Source: Gallibacterium trehalosifermentans
GTDB lineage: Bacteria > Pseudomonadota > Gammaproteobacteria > Enterobacterales > Pasteurellaceae
DNA length: 64,000 nt
Direction: 5' to 3'
Assembly: GCF_042433055.1 (NCBI RefSeq)
Contig: NZ_JBHLWB010000009.1
Location: 62,001 to 126,000, forward strand
The translations under genes were made by a program, and so were the position numbers. Numbering within the stretch: position 1 is the stretch's first letter; each line of letters starts with the position of its first letter. Shown piece by piece: positions 8,555 through 16,247 of this stretch. The notes under the pieces were generated by a model. It worked only from the letters and a program-made list of their open reading frames with translations. It had not been told where the DNA came from and made no database searches.

Positions 8555-9226
8555 ATGTTTGCTGATTTTATTCAATTAATGTTTTCCGCTACCCTAATGA
8601 CCTTAGGGTTAGCGGTTTCTTCATTGATACTGGGATTAATTTTATCCATTATTTTTGTGGTACTTGAAACCAATAAAATTGGTTGTATTCGTCAAACTAC
8701 TTCTGTTGTTGTAACGCTATTACGTGGCTTGCCAGAAATTTTAGTGGTGTTATTAATTTTCTTTGGCTCAACACAAGTTCTCTTTATTTTAACTGATGAA
8801 TATATTGAATTTGGGGCTTTTTGGTGTGGGACGGTAGCGTTAGCAATTATCTTTGCCGCATATGCTTCTCAATCACTGCGTGGGGCAATACAGGCGATTC
8901 CGTTAGGTCAATGGGAGTCTGGGGCGGCATTAGGTTTAAGTCGCCCACAAACCTTTATACGCATTGTGATGCCACAAGTTTGGCGACATGCGTTACCAGG
9001 ATTAAGTAATCAATGGCTAGTGTTATTAAAAGATACTGCGTTAGTTTCACTAATTGGAGTAGATGATTTAATGCGCCAAGCGGAATTAGTGAATGCGAGC
9101 ACGCATCAACCATTTACTTGGTATGGTATTGCGGCATTACTTTATTTAGTCATTACATTAGTGAGTCAAGTAGGTATCCGTAAATTGGAGCTGTACTTTA
9201 CACGTTTTGAACGGGAGAAAGGCTAA
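8555..9226 (+). CDS. artQ: Arginine ABC transporter permease ArtQ
   Basis: Inner-membrane permease of 223 residues with about five hydrophobic segments. The HisM/GlnP-type permease signature EAA loop is seen as QWESGAALGLSRPQTFIRIVMPQVWRHALPG (about 118-150, quoted in part: ALGLSRPQTF), which docks onto ArtP. LLRGLPEILVVLLIFFG is the typical N-terminal motif of this subfamily. It begins 5 bp after artI and its stop overlaps the artM start by one base, indicating translational coupling and 1:1 assembly with ArtM. Confidence 0.9.
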   Translation: MFADFIQLMFSATLMTLGLAVSSLILGLILSIIFVVLETNKIGCIRQTTSVVVTLLRGLPEILVVLLIFFGSTQVLFILTDEYIEFGAFWCGTVALAIIFAAYASQSLRGAIQAIPLGQWESGAALGLSRPQTFIRIVMPQVWRHALPGLSNQWLVLLKDTALVSLIGVDDLMRQAELVNASTHQPFTWYGIAALLYLVITLVSQVGIRKLELYFTRFEREKG

Positions 9227-9912
9227 TGACATACGATTACTTTCAGACCATTACACAAGGTATTCCAACCAGCCTTTTATTGACCGTAGTAGCTTTAGCG
9301 ATTGCTTTTGTTATGGCATTAGTATTAACGTTTTTATTGGCATTGAATAATAAAATTATCAGTCGTGTTGTTAATACCTATATTATGCTTTTCACTGGTA
9401 CACCTTTATTAGTGCAATTATTCCTAATTTATAGTGGTCCAGGTCAATTCCAATGGATTGTCGATAGCCCATTATGGAGTTTGTTATCCAATGCTTGGTT
9501 CTGTGCAATGTTAGCCTTAGCGTTGAATAGTGCCGCCTACTCAACCCAACTTTTTTATGGAGCAGTAAAAGCGATTTCTAAAGGGCAGTGGGAGAGTTGT
9601 GCTTCATTAGGTTTATCGCGTGCGCAGACGTTAAAAATCTTAATTCCCTATGCGTTAAAACGAGCATTACCGTCCTATACTAATGAAATCATTCTGGTAT
9701 TTAAAGGAACGTCTTTGGCATCAACCATTACAATTATGGATATTATGGGTTATGCCAGACAGCTTTATGGGACAGAATACAATGCGTTATTAATTTATGG
9801 TTTGGCAGGTGTAATTTATTTAGTGATTACAGGCATTGCGACCTATTTATTACGTAAACTAGAAAAACGTGTATTAGTATTTGAACGTTTAGAAGTGTCT
9901 AAAGCATCTTAG
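9226..9912 (+). CDS. artM: Arginine ABC transporter permease ArtM
   Basis: Second permease subunit, 228 residues, hydrophobic throughout. The EAA loop reads GQWESCASLGLSRAQTLKI (about 118-136), and FTGTPLLVQLFLIYSG is the N-terminal motif shared by ArtM and HisM. It forms the heterodimeric channel with ArtQ. The start codon overlaps the artQ stop (TAATG). A hairpin terminator follows at 9917 in the short gap before the convergent ruvX. Confidence 0.9.
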   Translation: MTYDYFQTITQGIPTSLLLTVVALAIAFVMALVLTFLLALNNKIISRVVNTYIMLFTGTPLLVQLFLIYSGPGQFQWIVDSPLWSLLSNAWFCAMLALALNSAAYSTQLFYGAVKAISKGQWESCASLGLSRAQTLKILIPYALKRALPSYTNEIILVFKGTSLASTITIMDIMGYARQLYGTEYNALLIYGLAGVIYLVITGIATYLLRKLEKRVLVFERLEVSKAS

Positions 9913-9916
9913 TTTT

Positions 9917-9945
9917 ATCGGGGATTAATGCTTATCCCCGATTTT
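9917..9945 (+). terminator. Intrinsic terminator of artPIQM
   Basis: Perfect 9-bp stem ATCGGGGAT (9917-9925) / ATCCCCGAT (9934-9942) followed by TTTT. The right arm lies inside the last codons of the convergent ruvX gene; the opposite strand has no T-run, so it serves artM. Confidence 0.75.
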
Positions 9946-10351
9946 CAAACCAACTTTCCAAAATGACACATGCAGAAATTGAATCAATTTTACCTTTATT
10001 CAATGCACGAAACCCTCCTCTGGCAAAAATTTCGGATCTCGCTTCAGTAGTAGTGAGGCGTTCATCTTGTAATTCAACTTTTACGCCAAAGCGCCCATAT
10101 AGGCGATTAGCAAATTTTTTCGCTCGTTGTGTGATTTCTTGTTCAGTGCCGTCCATATTTAAAGGCAGTCCTACCACAACGATATCAGGTTGCCATTCAT
10201 CTAAACACTTTTTTATCGCTTCCCAATTAGGAATACCATCTTGCGCTTTGAATGCAGGTAATGCTTGGGCTGTTTCTGTAATACTTTGCCCAATCGCACA
10301 ACCAATACTTTGTGTACCGAAATCAAAAGCCATAACTGTTAGATTTGCCAT
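9932..10351 (-). CDS. ruvX: RuvX/YqgF Holliday-junction resolvase-like nuclease
   Basis: RNase H-fold protein of 139 residues, close to the E. coli length (138). Residues AFDFGTQSIGCAIGQ near the N-terminus hold the first catalytic Asp; VVGLPLNMDGTEQ and QDERLTTTEAR in the middle and IDSISACVILESW at the end complete the YqgF signature. Family members process the 5' end of 16S rRNA precursors and have been linked to Holliday junction resolution. Its ATG overlaps the yqgE stop by one base, and rsmE lies upstream, the common rsmE-yqgE-ruvX order. Confidence 0.93.
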   Translation of the reverse strand: MANLTVMAFDFGTQSIGCAIGQSITETAQALPAFKAQDGIPNWEAIKKCLDEWQPDIVVVGLPLNMDGTEQEITQRAKKFANRLYGRFGVKVELQDERLTTTEARSEIFARGGFRALNKGKIDSISACVILESWFENRG

Positions 10352-10911
10352 TATGCATTCCCCATTTCATAGCTTAATGAATAACGTTGTTGAATACCTA
10401 ATAGATGATTTGCGGCTTGCCAACGTTGGTCAAAGGGTAATTCAAATAAAATTTCACGCGAAGCAGGTACAGTTAACCAAGCGTTTTGTTTGATTTCATT
10501 GGCTAATTGATTGGGTTCCCATAAAGCACAGCCTAATGCAATCAGATAATCTTTTGGTCCTTGTTCTTCTCCAAGTGAAAATAGCACATCTGAAGATGTC
10601 GTGAGAAAAAGATCATCTGTTACGGCAAAAGAGTAGCGATATTTTTGTGAAGTAGCAGAATGTAACACAAAACCTTGCTCAATATTGACTGGACCACCAG
10701 CAAAAATTAATTTTTCAGGATAATGTTGTTCAGTGGGAATAAAGTGGTTCATCTTCGCCATCATTTCCGCTAATGTTAAATCCGTAGGCTGATTAATCAC
10801 AAGTCCCATTGCCCCTTGTTCATTATCTTCACAAATATAAACAACGGTACGTTGAAAAAAGGGATCATCAAGATCGGGCATTGCCACAAGAAATTGATTT
10901 TGTAATGTCAT
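10351..10911 (-). CDS. yqgE: YqgE/AlgH family protein (UPF0301)
   Basis: A 186-residue protein beginning MTLQNQFLVAMPDLDDPFFQRTVVYICEDN (LVAMPDLDDPFFQRTV is the family signature), followed by GAMGLVINQPT, FAGGPVNIEQGFVLH and GCALWEPNQLANEI. This matches E. coli YqgE in length and in all conserved blocks. The biochemical role is not established; it is commonly next to ruvX, as here, where the two genes overlap by one base. rsmE lies 19 bp upstream, so the three genes likely form one transcript. Confidence 0.92.
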   Translation of the reverse strand: MTLQNQFLVAMPDLDDPFFQRTVVYICEDNEQGAMGLVINQPTDLTLAEMMAKMNHFIPTEQHYPEKLIFAGGPVNIEQGFVLHSATSQKYRYSFAVTDDLFLTTSSDVLFSLGEEQGPKDYLIALGCALWEPNQLANEIKQNAWLTVPASREILFELPFDQRWQAANHLLGIQQRYSLSYEMGNA

Positions 10912-10930
10912 AATATTCCTTCAAACTAAA

Positions 10931-11662
10931 TTACAGATCGCCAAAACAGACCTGTAATGCACTAATTGCAACTAACGAGGCTGTTTCGGTGCGTAATACA
11001 CGTTTACCGAGTAAGACTTCGGTAAATCCTTGCTGTACGGTATGTTCGATTTCTTGTGCAGATAATCCCCCTTCTGAACCAATCAATAAACGCACGCCCT
11101 CTTTTGGGAGAGTGGCGAGCTGTTTAATAGATTGCGTCGCACGAGGATGTAAATTGAGTTTGAGCATATCGTCATTTTCAGCACACCAGTCTTGTAGTTT
11201 CATGAGAGGGCGAATTTCAGGCACAATATTGCGTCCACATTGTTCGCAAGCAGCGATGGCAATTTTTTGCCATTGTTGGATTTTTCTCTCCATACGCTCT
11301 GCATCTAATTTTACGCCACAACGTTCTGACCAAAGTGGTGTAATAATTTTTACCCCTAATTCAACCGATTTTTGAATGGTAAACTCCATTCTTTCGCCAC
11401 GTGAAATGACTTGCCCTAAATGAATAATAAGTGGGGATTCACGATCATCAAAGACAGCTGGTTCAAGGGAAACAGAAATCTGTTTTTTACTGATATCGTT
11501 GATCACAGCGGGGTAAATATGATTACTGCCATCAAATAATTCAAGTCGTTCGCCTATTTGCATACGTAAAACACGCCCAACATGGTGAGCAGCCTCTTCA
11601 CTTAATTGACAGTAAGGTTGATTGGTTAAAGATTCAGGGTGATAGATGCGTGGTATTCTCAT
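10931..11662 (-). CDS. rsmE: 16S rRNA m3U1498 methyltransferase
   Basis: SPOUT-class enzyme of 243 residues that methylates N3 of U1498 in 16S rRNA with S-adenosylmethionine. The N-terminal PUA-like domain (about 1-70) begins MRIPRIYHPESL and contains HHVGRVLRMQIGE. The C-terminal trefoil-knot domain carries ERMEFTIQKSVELGV, the SAM-binding LLIGSEGGLSAQEI and LGKRVLRTETASLVAIS at the end. Length equals E. coli RsmE. First gene of the minus-strand rsmE-yqgE-ruvX run; it diverges from tpiA with 137 bp between the starts. Confidence 0.95.
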   Translation of the reverse strand: MRIPRIYHPESLTNQPYCQLSEEAAHHVGRVLRMQIGERLELFDGSNHIYPAVINDISKKQISVSLEPAVFDDRESPLIIHLGQVISRGERMEFTIQKSVELGVKIITPLWSERCGVKLDAERMERKIQQWQKIAIAACEQCGRNIVPEIRPLMKLQDWCAENDDMLKLNLHPRATQSIKQLATLPKEGVRLLIGSEGGLSAQEIEHTVQQGFTEVLLGKRVLRTETASLVAISALQVCFGDL

Positions 11663-11799
11663 AAAGTTTCTAATAGTTCCGTAATTTGTTAGCGGTTATT
11701 GTAAAAAATTATTGCTTTTTTTGATATATCTCTAAGGATTTTTGTCTATTTTTGTTATAGTAAGCGCCGTTATTTTTGAAGATAATCAAGGAGAAAATT

Positions 11800-12567
11800 A
11801 TGGCTCGTCGTCCTTTAGTAATGGGCAACTGGAAATTAAATGGTAGTAAAGCATTTACCAAAGAATTAATTAATGGATTAAAAGCAGAATTAGCCGATGT
11901 TGAAGGCTGTGATGTTGCGATTGCTCCGCCAGTAATGTACCTTGCAGAAGCTGAAACTGCATTAGCTGGTAGCAAAATTGCATTAGGTGCACAAAATGTT
12001 GACCTTAAACAATCAGGTGCTTTCACTGGTGATATTTCAGCCACTATGTTAAAAGATTTTGGGGCAAAATATATCATTATTGGGCATTCAGAACGTCGTG
12101 CGTATCATCACGAAAGCGATGAATTTATTGCACAAAAATTTGCGGTATTAAAAGAGCAAGGTTTAGTACCCGTGCTTTGTATCGGCGAAAGTGAAGCGGA
12201 AAATGAAGCAGGTAAAACGGAAGAAGTTTGTGCAAAACAAATTGATGCTGTATTAAATACTTTAGGTGCAGAAGCTTTCCTTGGTGCAGTGATTGCCTAT
12301 GAACCAATTTGGGCTATCGGTACTGGTAAATCAGCGACTCCAGCACAAGCACAAGCCGTACACGCATTTATTCGTAGCCATATTGCGAAGAAAGATGCAA
12401 ACGTTGCAGAACAAGTTATCCTGCAATACGGTGGTTCAGTAAATGATGCGAATGCAGCGGAATTATTTGCTATGCCAGATATTGATGGTGCATTAGTTGG
12501 TGGTGCATCATTAAAAGCACCTGCTTTTGCAACGATTGTTAAAGCTGCTGCAAAAGCGAAAAATTAA
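11800..12567 (+). CDS. tpiA: Triosephosphate isomerase
   Basis: Interconverts dihydroxyacetone phosphate and glyceraldehyde 3-phosphate in glycolysis. The start is the ATG at 11800 (AAGGAG just upstream), giving 255 residues as in E. coli; an in-frame TTG 24 bases earlier is not needed. The catalytic residues are visible: N and K in GNWKLNG (residues 9-14), His in IIGHSERR (about 95), Glu in AYEPIWAIGTG (about 168), and phosphate contacts in QYGGSVN and LVGGASL. It is alone on its strand. The nearest strong terminator is about 350 bases downstream, leaving a long structured 3' region. Confidence 0.97.
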   Translation: MARRPLVMGNWKLNGSKAFTKELINGLKAELADVEGCDVAIAPPVMYLAEAETALAGSKIALGAQNVDLKQSGAFTGDISATMLKDFGAKYIIIGHSERRAYHHESDEFIAQKFAVLKEQGLVPVLCIGESEAENEAGKTEEVCAKQIDAVLNTLGAEAFLGAVIAYEPIWAIGTGKSATPAQAQAVHAFIRSHIAKKDANVAEQVILQYGGSVNDANAAELFAMPDIDGALVGGASLKAPAFATIVKAAAKAKN

Positions 12568-12583
12568 GGTTAATTAAAGTCAG

Positions 12584-12856
12584 GTATTTTTATTCAACGT
12601 AGATCGTTGAGAAATCTTGATTTAAGTTAGATCTTGATAAAATACTCAATAGGTTCCCTTGTGCCTTGCCCGAATGCAGGAAAGATTTTTAGGCAAAAAA
12701 CGTCTAATTTTTCTGAGCTGTGCGAAGAAAAATATCAGTTTTTTGCCGCCTGAAAAATCTTGACGGAATGAGGAAATAGCAAGGTACTAGGGCGTGCTTT
12801 TTTTTGCCCACTTTTCTTTGCACGAGCAAAAAAAAGTGGAGCGCCCTTTAGGGCGA
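12584..12856 (+). repeat. Structured inverted-repeat element downstream of tpiA
   Basis: Most of the 389-base gap between tpiA and msrQ is inverted repeats. Outer arms GTGCCTTGC (12661-12669) and GCAAGGTAC (12779-12787) enclose AAGATTTTTAGGC (12682-12694) facing GCCTGAAAAATCTT (12748-12761), with AAAAAAC facing GTTTTTTG inside. The 14-bp stem CCACTTTTCTTTGC / GCAAAAAAAAGTGG (12808-12839, one mismatch) and the palindrome CGCCCTTTAGGGCG (12842-12855) follow. AGGGCG (12789-12794) can alternatively pair with CGCCCT. No convincing gene lies here. It resembles a dispersed intergenic repeat or a 3'-UTR-derived RNA; copy number cannot be judged from one window. Confidence 0.55.
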
Positions 12857-12920
12857 AACCTAAATATCAATTTGAGTGAAAAAACAAAAGTTAATGAATA
12901 TGACTTTGTAAACAGACTCA

Positions 12921-12946
12921 GTCGGATAGAAATATCCGACTTTTTT
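12921..12946 (+). terminator. Strong plus-strand intrinsic terminator after the tpiA 3' region
   Basis: Perfect 8-bp stem GTCGGATA (12921-12928) / TATCCGAC (12933-12940), GAAA tetraloop, then six T. There is no T-run in the opposite direction, so it ends plus-strand transcripts, most simply the tpiA message. Confidence 0.85.
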
Positions 12947-12956
12947 ATTACCAATA

Positions 12957-13544
12957 TTAAGTTGTCAATTTTTTATGAAATAATTTCCATAAAACAAACA
13001 AAATACTTAGACAGATAAAAAAGATAGAATCTAAATTATATGTTTTTAATGATAAGTAATAATGTATTGTGGATAAAATAATCGCAATAAGAGTAAGTTT
13101 GTGAAGTGGAAACCAATATGCTTTTAATCTTCTCTTTATTATTGGTATAGACGAAATTGCGATAATAATAAATATCAGCGCAGCAATTCCGCCCAGTTGT
13201 AAATATGTTCGAGTAATCAATTCATTAACAAAAAGCGGCATATTGAAGCCTAATTCTAGAAATAAATAACTTAGTATATGTAGTACTAACCAGAATAACC
13301 CCCACAATCCTAAACTACGATGTAAAGGTAAAAATATTGTTTGGTGGCACAGTTGTACTATTATTCTAAAACTAAATAAGGCAAGGAAAAACGATAGTGC
13401 GACATAGCCTAAAAAGTGAATAATTTCTTTACTAGGATCTGAGCCGAAGCTAGTTGAAAAATTAAAATTTATAGTATAAATAAGCCAAATAAGGGGAAGA
13501 AATCCCCCTAAATGAATTAAATAACGAAAGAATTTAAATAGCAT
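12957..13544 (-). CDS. msrQ: MsrQ, heme-binding membrane subunit of the MsrPQ methionine sulfoxide reductase
   Basis: A 195-residue, very hydrophobic protein with about six membrane segments. Conserved histidines for b-type heme are visible in IIHFLGYVAL, PLHRSLGLWG and FPLHKLTLIA with STIHYY, the pattern of the YedZ/MsrQ family. It passes electrons from the respiratory chain or a flavin reductase to MsrP, which repairs oxidised methionines in periplasmic proteins. Its ATG lies one base after the msrP stop, so the pair is co-translated. Confidence 0.9.
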   Translation of the reverse strand: MLFKFFRYLIHLGGFLPLIWLIYTINFNFSTSFGSDPSKEIIHFLGYVALSFFLALFSFRIIVQLCHQTIFLPLHRSLGLWGLFWLVLHILSYLFLELGFNMPLFVNELITRTYLQLGGIAALIFIIIAISSIPIIKRRLKAYWFPLHKLTLIAIILSTIHYYLSLKTYNLDSIFFICLSILFVLWKLFHKKLTT

Positions 13545-13545
13545 A

Positions 13546-14499
13546 TTAATAATTTATCCGTAAATCTAAATCCGTATATAAGTGAGCGACTTGTTCTGCA
13601 TAACCATTAAACATTAACGTTGGTTGTCTTGTGATGTCGAATAAACCACCAGATCCAATGACTCGTTCAGAGGCTTGCGACCAGCGAGGGTGATCCACAT
13701 TAGGATTCACATTGGCATAAAAGCCATATTCATGGGGAGCAAGTTTTACCCAAGTTGTTAATGGGCGTTTTTCAGTGAGTGTAATTTTGACAATAGATTT
13801 GATGCTTTTAAAGCCATATTTCCACGGTACTACTAGACGAATAGGCGCTCCGCTTTGTGGTGCTAATGTCTTACCGTATAGCCCAACAGACATAAGCGTA
13901 AGTGGGTTCATTGCCTCTTGCATTGTAAGCCCTTCAATATAAGGATAATCAATATTCCCACCGAAGAAAGGATTTTTTTGCCCTGGCATTTGTTCAGGAT
14001 CGTATAAAGTTTCAAAAACAACATATTTTGCCTTACTAGTAGGGGAAACGGATTTTAATAAAGATGCAAGTGGAAAACCAATCCATGGAATCACCATTGA
14101 CCAAGCTTCAACACAGCGGAAACGGTAAATTCGTTCTTCCAGAGGAAATTTAGTTAATAAATCTTGATGATCTAAAATAAGTGGCTTTTCAACTTCCCCA
14201 TTAATTTCTAATTGCCATGGAGTGCTTTTAAAATCTCTTGCGTAATATGCTGGAGAGCCTTTTTCCACGCCAAACTCATAGAAATTATTATAACCAATCA
14301 CTTTATTTTCGGGGGTGAGAGAGAGGGTATTTTCAGATTGAGGCGAAAAAGATAATGCAGAACGAGAATCTTGTTTATCATTGGCAATACTGGTTTTCGG
14401 AAGTAGAGAGGCAATACTACTAGATCCTAACAAAGCAATTAATTGCCGACGTTTATGAAAAATATGTTCTGGGGTAACATTATGTTCAGTTAATTTCAT
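13546..14499 (-). CDS. msrP: MsrP, periplasmic molybdopterin methionine sulfoxide reductase
   Basis: Catalytic subunit of the MsrPQ repair system. I place the start at the ATG at 14499 because AAGGAG precedes it by 6-7 bases and the family begins there; a further in-frame ATG at 14523 has no such site. The 317-residue protein has a twin-arginine signal (KRRQLIALLG, residues 16-25), so it is exported folded with its cofactor. YRFRCVEAWSMVIPW contains the cysteine ligand of molybdenum; GYNNFYEFG, SGAPIRLVVPWKYGFKSIKS and GFYANVNPNVDHPRWSQ are highly conserved with E. coli YedY/MsrP. It forms an operon with msrQ. Confidence 0.95.
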   Translation of the reverse strand: MKLTEHNVTPEHIFHKRRQLIALLGSSSIASLLPKTSIANDKQDSRSALSFSPQSENTLSLTPENKVIGYNNFYEFGVEKGSPAYYARDFKSTPWQLEINGEVEKPLILDHQDLLTKFPLEERIYRFRCVEAWSMVIPWIGFPLASLLKSVSPTSKAKYVVFETLYDPEQMPGQKNPFFGGNIDYPYIEGLTMQEAMNPLTLMSVGLYGKTLAPQSGAPIRLVVPWKYGFKSIKSIVKITLTEKRPLTTWVKLAPHEYGFYANVNPNVDHPRWSQASERVIGSGGLFDITRQPTLMFNGYAEQVAHLYTDLDLRINY

Positions 14500-14684
14500 A
14501 TACTCTCCTTTATAATAAATCAAAGTAATTAATTAGTTAAAATTCTGACGACTATTTTTTAAAGAAGTTCTTAAGTAGTAGAAAATATTTGTCGATTGCT
14601 GTAATAGGTAATAGAAAGATAATGTATTGAGGACAAGAAAAACGCTATACTACCTATACTTTTATATACGCACTGAGGTGGATC

Positions 14685-15773
14685 TTGACCACAACAATTT
14701 CAGAAGTTTTTACATTGGAGCCACAAGATAATGCCCGTTTGCAATCACTTTGTGGCCCATTTGACGAACATATTTCATTAATTGAAAAGCAGTTTAATCT
14801 GATTATTTCTCGCCGTAATTTTACTTTCACTCTTGAATCAGCAGATGATGAAACTAAACCACATCATGCACAACTGTTGAAGAATATTGCAAAATTAATT
14901 CAACGTTTATATCTTGAAACGGCGATGGTAAAAGGCAAAGTGAATGAATTAGATTTAGAGCAGATTCATTTAGCGATTCAAGAAAGTCGTATGTTGTTGC
15001 AACAGGTTGATGATGTTGACGATGATGAGGCAAAAGTCTTTTCCACTACGATTAAAACTAAACGTGGCGTGATTAAACCACGAGGAAAAAATCAAATTCA
15101 ATATTTACATAATATTTTACGGCACGATATTAGTTTTGGGATTGGTCCTGCTGGAACAGGAAAAACTTTTTTAGCAGTAGCAGCGGCTGTTGAAGCATTA
15201 GAAAAGCAACAAGTACGCCGTTTATTATTAACTCGTCCTGCGGTGGAAGCTGGGGAAAAATTGGGTTTTTTACCTGGTGATTTAGCCCAAAAAATCGATC
15301 CTTATTTACGTCCATTGTATGATGCTTTGTTTGAAATGTTGGGTTTTGAAAAGGTGCAAAAATTGATGGAGCGTAATGTGATTGAGATTGCACCATTAGC
15401 TTATATGCGTGGTCGTACACTAAATGATGCTTTTATTATTTTAGATGAAAGTCAAAATACCACGATTGAGCAGATGAAAATGTTCCTTACTCGGATTGGT
15501 TTCAATTCTAAAGCGGTCATTACAGGTGATATAACCCAAGTGGATTTACCTCGAGGGCAAAAATCAGGCTTACGTCATGCGATTGATGTATTGAGCGAAG
15601 TAGAAGAGTTAAGTTTTAACTATTTTAAAAGTGAAGATATTGTGCGTCATGCTGTGGTAGCGAAAGTGGTACAAGCCTATGAGAAATGGGAAGCAGCAGA
15701 TGAAATTCGCCGTAAAGAAGCAGCAGAACAACGCCGTTTAGCAAAACTTGAGGAACAGAAAAATGACGCATAA
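14685..15773 (+). CDS. ybeZ: PhoH-like ATPase YbeZ
   Basis: Cytoplasmic P-loop ATPase of 362 residues. The start is TTG at 14685, preceded by GAGGTGGA, and is supported by homology: the protein opens TISEVFTLEPQDNARLQSLCGPFD as in YbeZ. Walker A is GPAGTGKTFLA (about residue 158) and Walker B is AFIILDESQNT (about 246), with VITGDITQVDLPRGQ in between motifs. An N-terminal KH-like region precedes the helicase-like core. It is encoded directly upstream of ybeY and overlaps it by 11 bases, the usual pairing; the two proteins work together in RNA maturation in other bacteria. Confidence 0.93.
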   Translation: MTTTISEVFTLEPQDNARLQSLCGPFDEHISLIEKQFNLIISRRNFTFTLESADDETKPHHAQLLKNIAKLIQRLYLETAMVKGKVNELDLEQIHLAIQESRMLLQQVDDVDDDEAKVFSTTIKTKRGVIKPRGKNQIQYLHNILRHDISFGIGPAGTGKTFLAVAAAVEALEKQQVRRLLLTRPAVEAGEKLGFLPGDLAQKIDPYLRPLYDALFEMLGFEKVQKLMERNVIEIAPLAYMRGRTLNDAFIILDESQNTTIEQMKMFLTRIGFNSKAVITGDITQVDLPRGQKSGLRHAIDVLSEVEELSFNYFKSEDIVRHAVVAKVVQAYEKWEAADEIRRKEAAEQRRLAKLEEQKNDA

Positions 15774-16239
15774 ACCAGATGTAATTGTTGATTTACAAAT
15801 CGTTTCTGAAGAGCAAAACAATTTACCAACCTTAGAACAGTTTACTCATTGGGCAACGCAAGCAGTACGCCCTGAACAAGAGAATGTCGAGTTGACAATT
15901 AGGATCGTTGATGAAGCAGAGAGTCATCATCTTAATTTCACTTATCGTGGTAAAGATCGTCCAACGAATGTGTTATCGTTTCCTTTTGAAGTACCAGAGG
16001 GAATTGACCTGCCGTTATTAGGCGATCTGATTATTTGTCGTCAAGTGGTAGAACAAGAAGCGATAGAACAAGAGATTTCGTTAGAAGCCCATTATGCGCA
16101 TTTAACGGTACACGGCTGTTTACATTTGCTTGGCTATGATCATATCGAAGATGATGAAGCAGAAGAGATGGAAAGCCTAGAAACAGAAATTATGCTTGGT
16201 ATGGGATATGCTGATCCCTATTTAAGCGAGAAAATTTAA
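15763..16239 (+). CDS. ybeY: Endoribonuclease YbeY
   Basis: Zinc-dependent single-strand RNase for 16S rRNA 3' maturation and 70S quality control. The start is ATG at 15763, inside the end of ybeZ, giving 158 residues (E. coli 155); an earlier in-frame TTG would add five residues without family support. The metal site HGCLHLLGYDH (about 116-126, H-x3-H-x5-H) is intact, and LNFTYRGKDRPTNVLSFPFE is the other family signature. The acidic stretch EDDEAEEMESLE follows. Overlap with ybeZ suggests translational coupling. Confidence 0.96.
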   Translation: MTHKPDVIVDLQIVSEEQNNLPTLEQFTHWATQAVRPEQENVELTIRIVDEAESHHLNFTYRGKDRPTNVLSFPFEVPEGIDLPLLGDLIICRQVVEQEAIEQEISLEAHYAHLTVHGCLHLLGYDHIEDDEAEEMESLETEIMLGMGYADPYLSEKI

Positions 16240-16247
16240 GTTAGGTA

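Noticed and set aside
9963..10493. A 176-codon plus-strand frame opposite ruvX and yqgE
   Set aside because: Both opposite-strand genes are well supported by family motifs; this frame has no ribosome site or recognisable protein features.
12794..13018. A 74-codon open frame on the plus strand downstream of tpiA
   Set aside because: Its first third is the translated hairpin repeat at 12808-12855, it runs through the terminator at 12921-12946, and it overlaps the end of msrQ on the other strand. No ribosome site.
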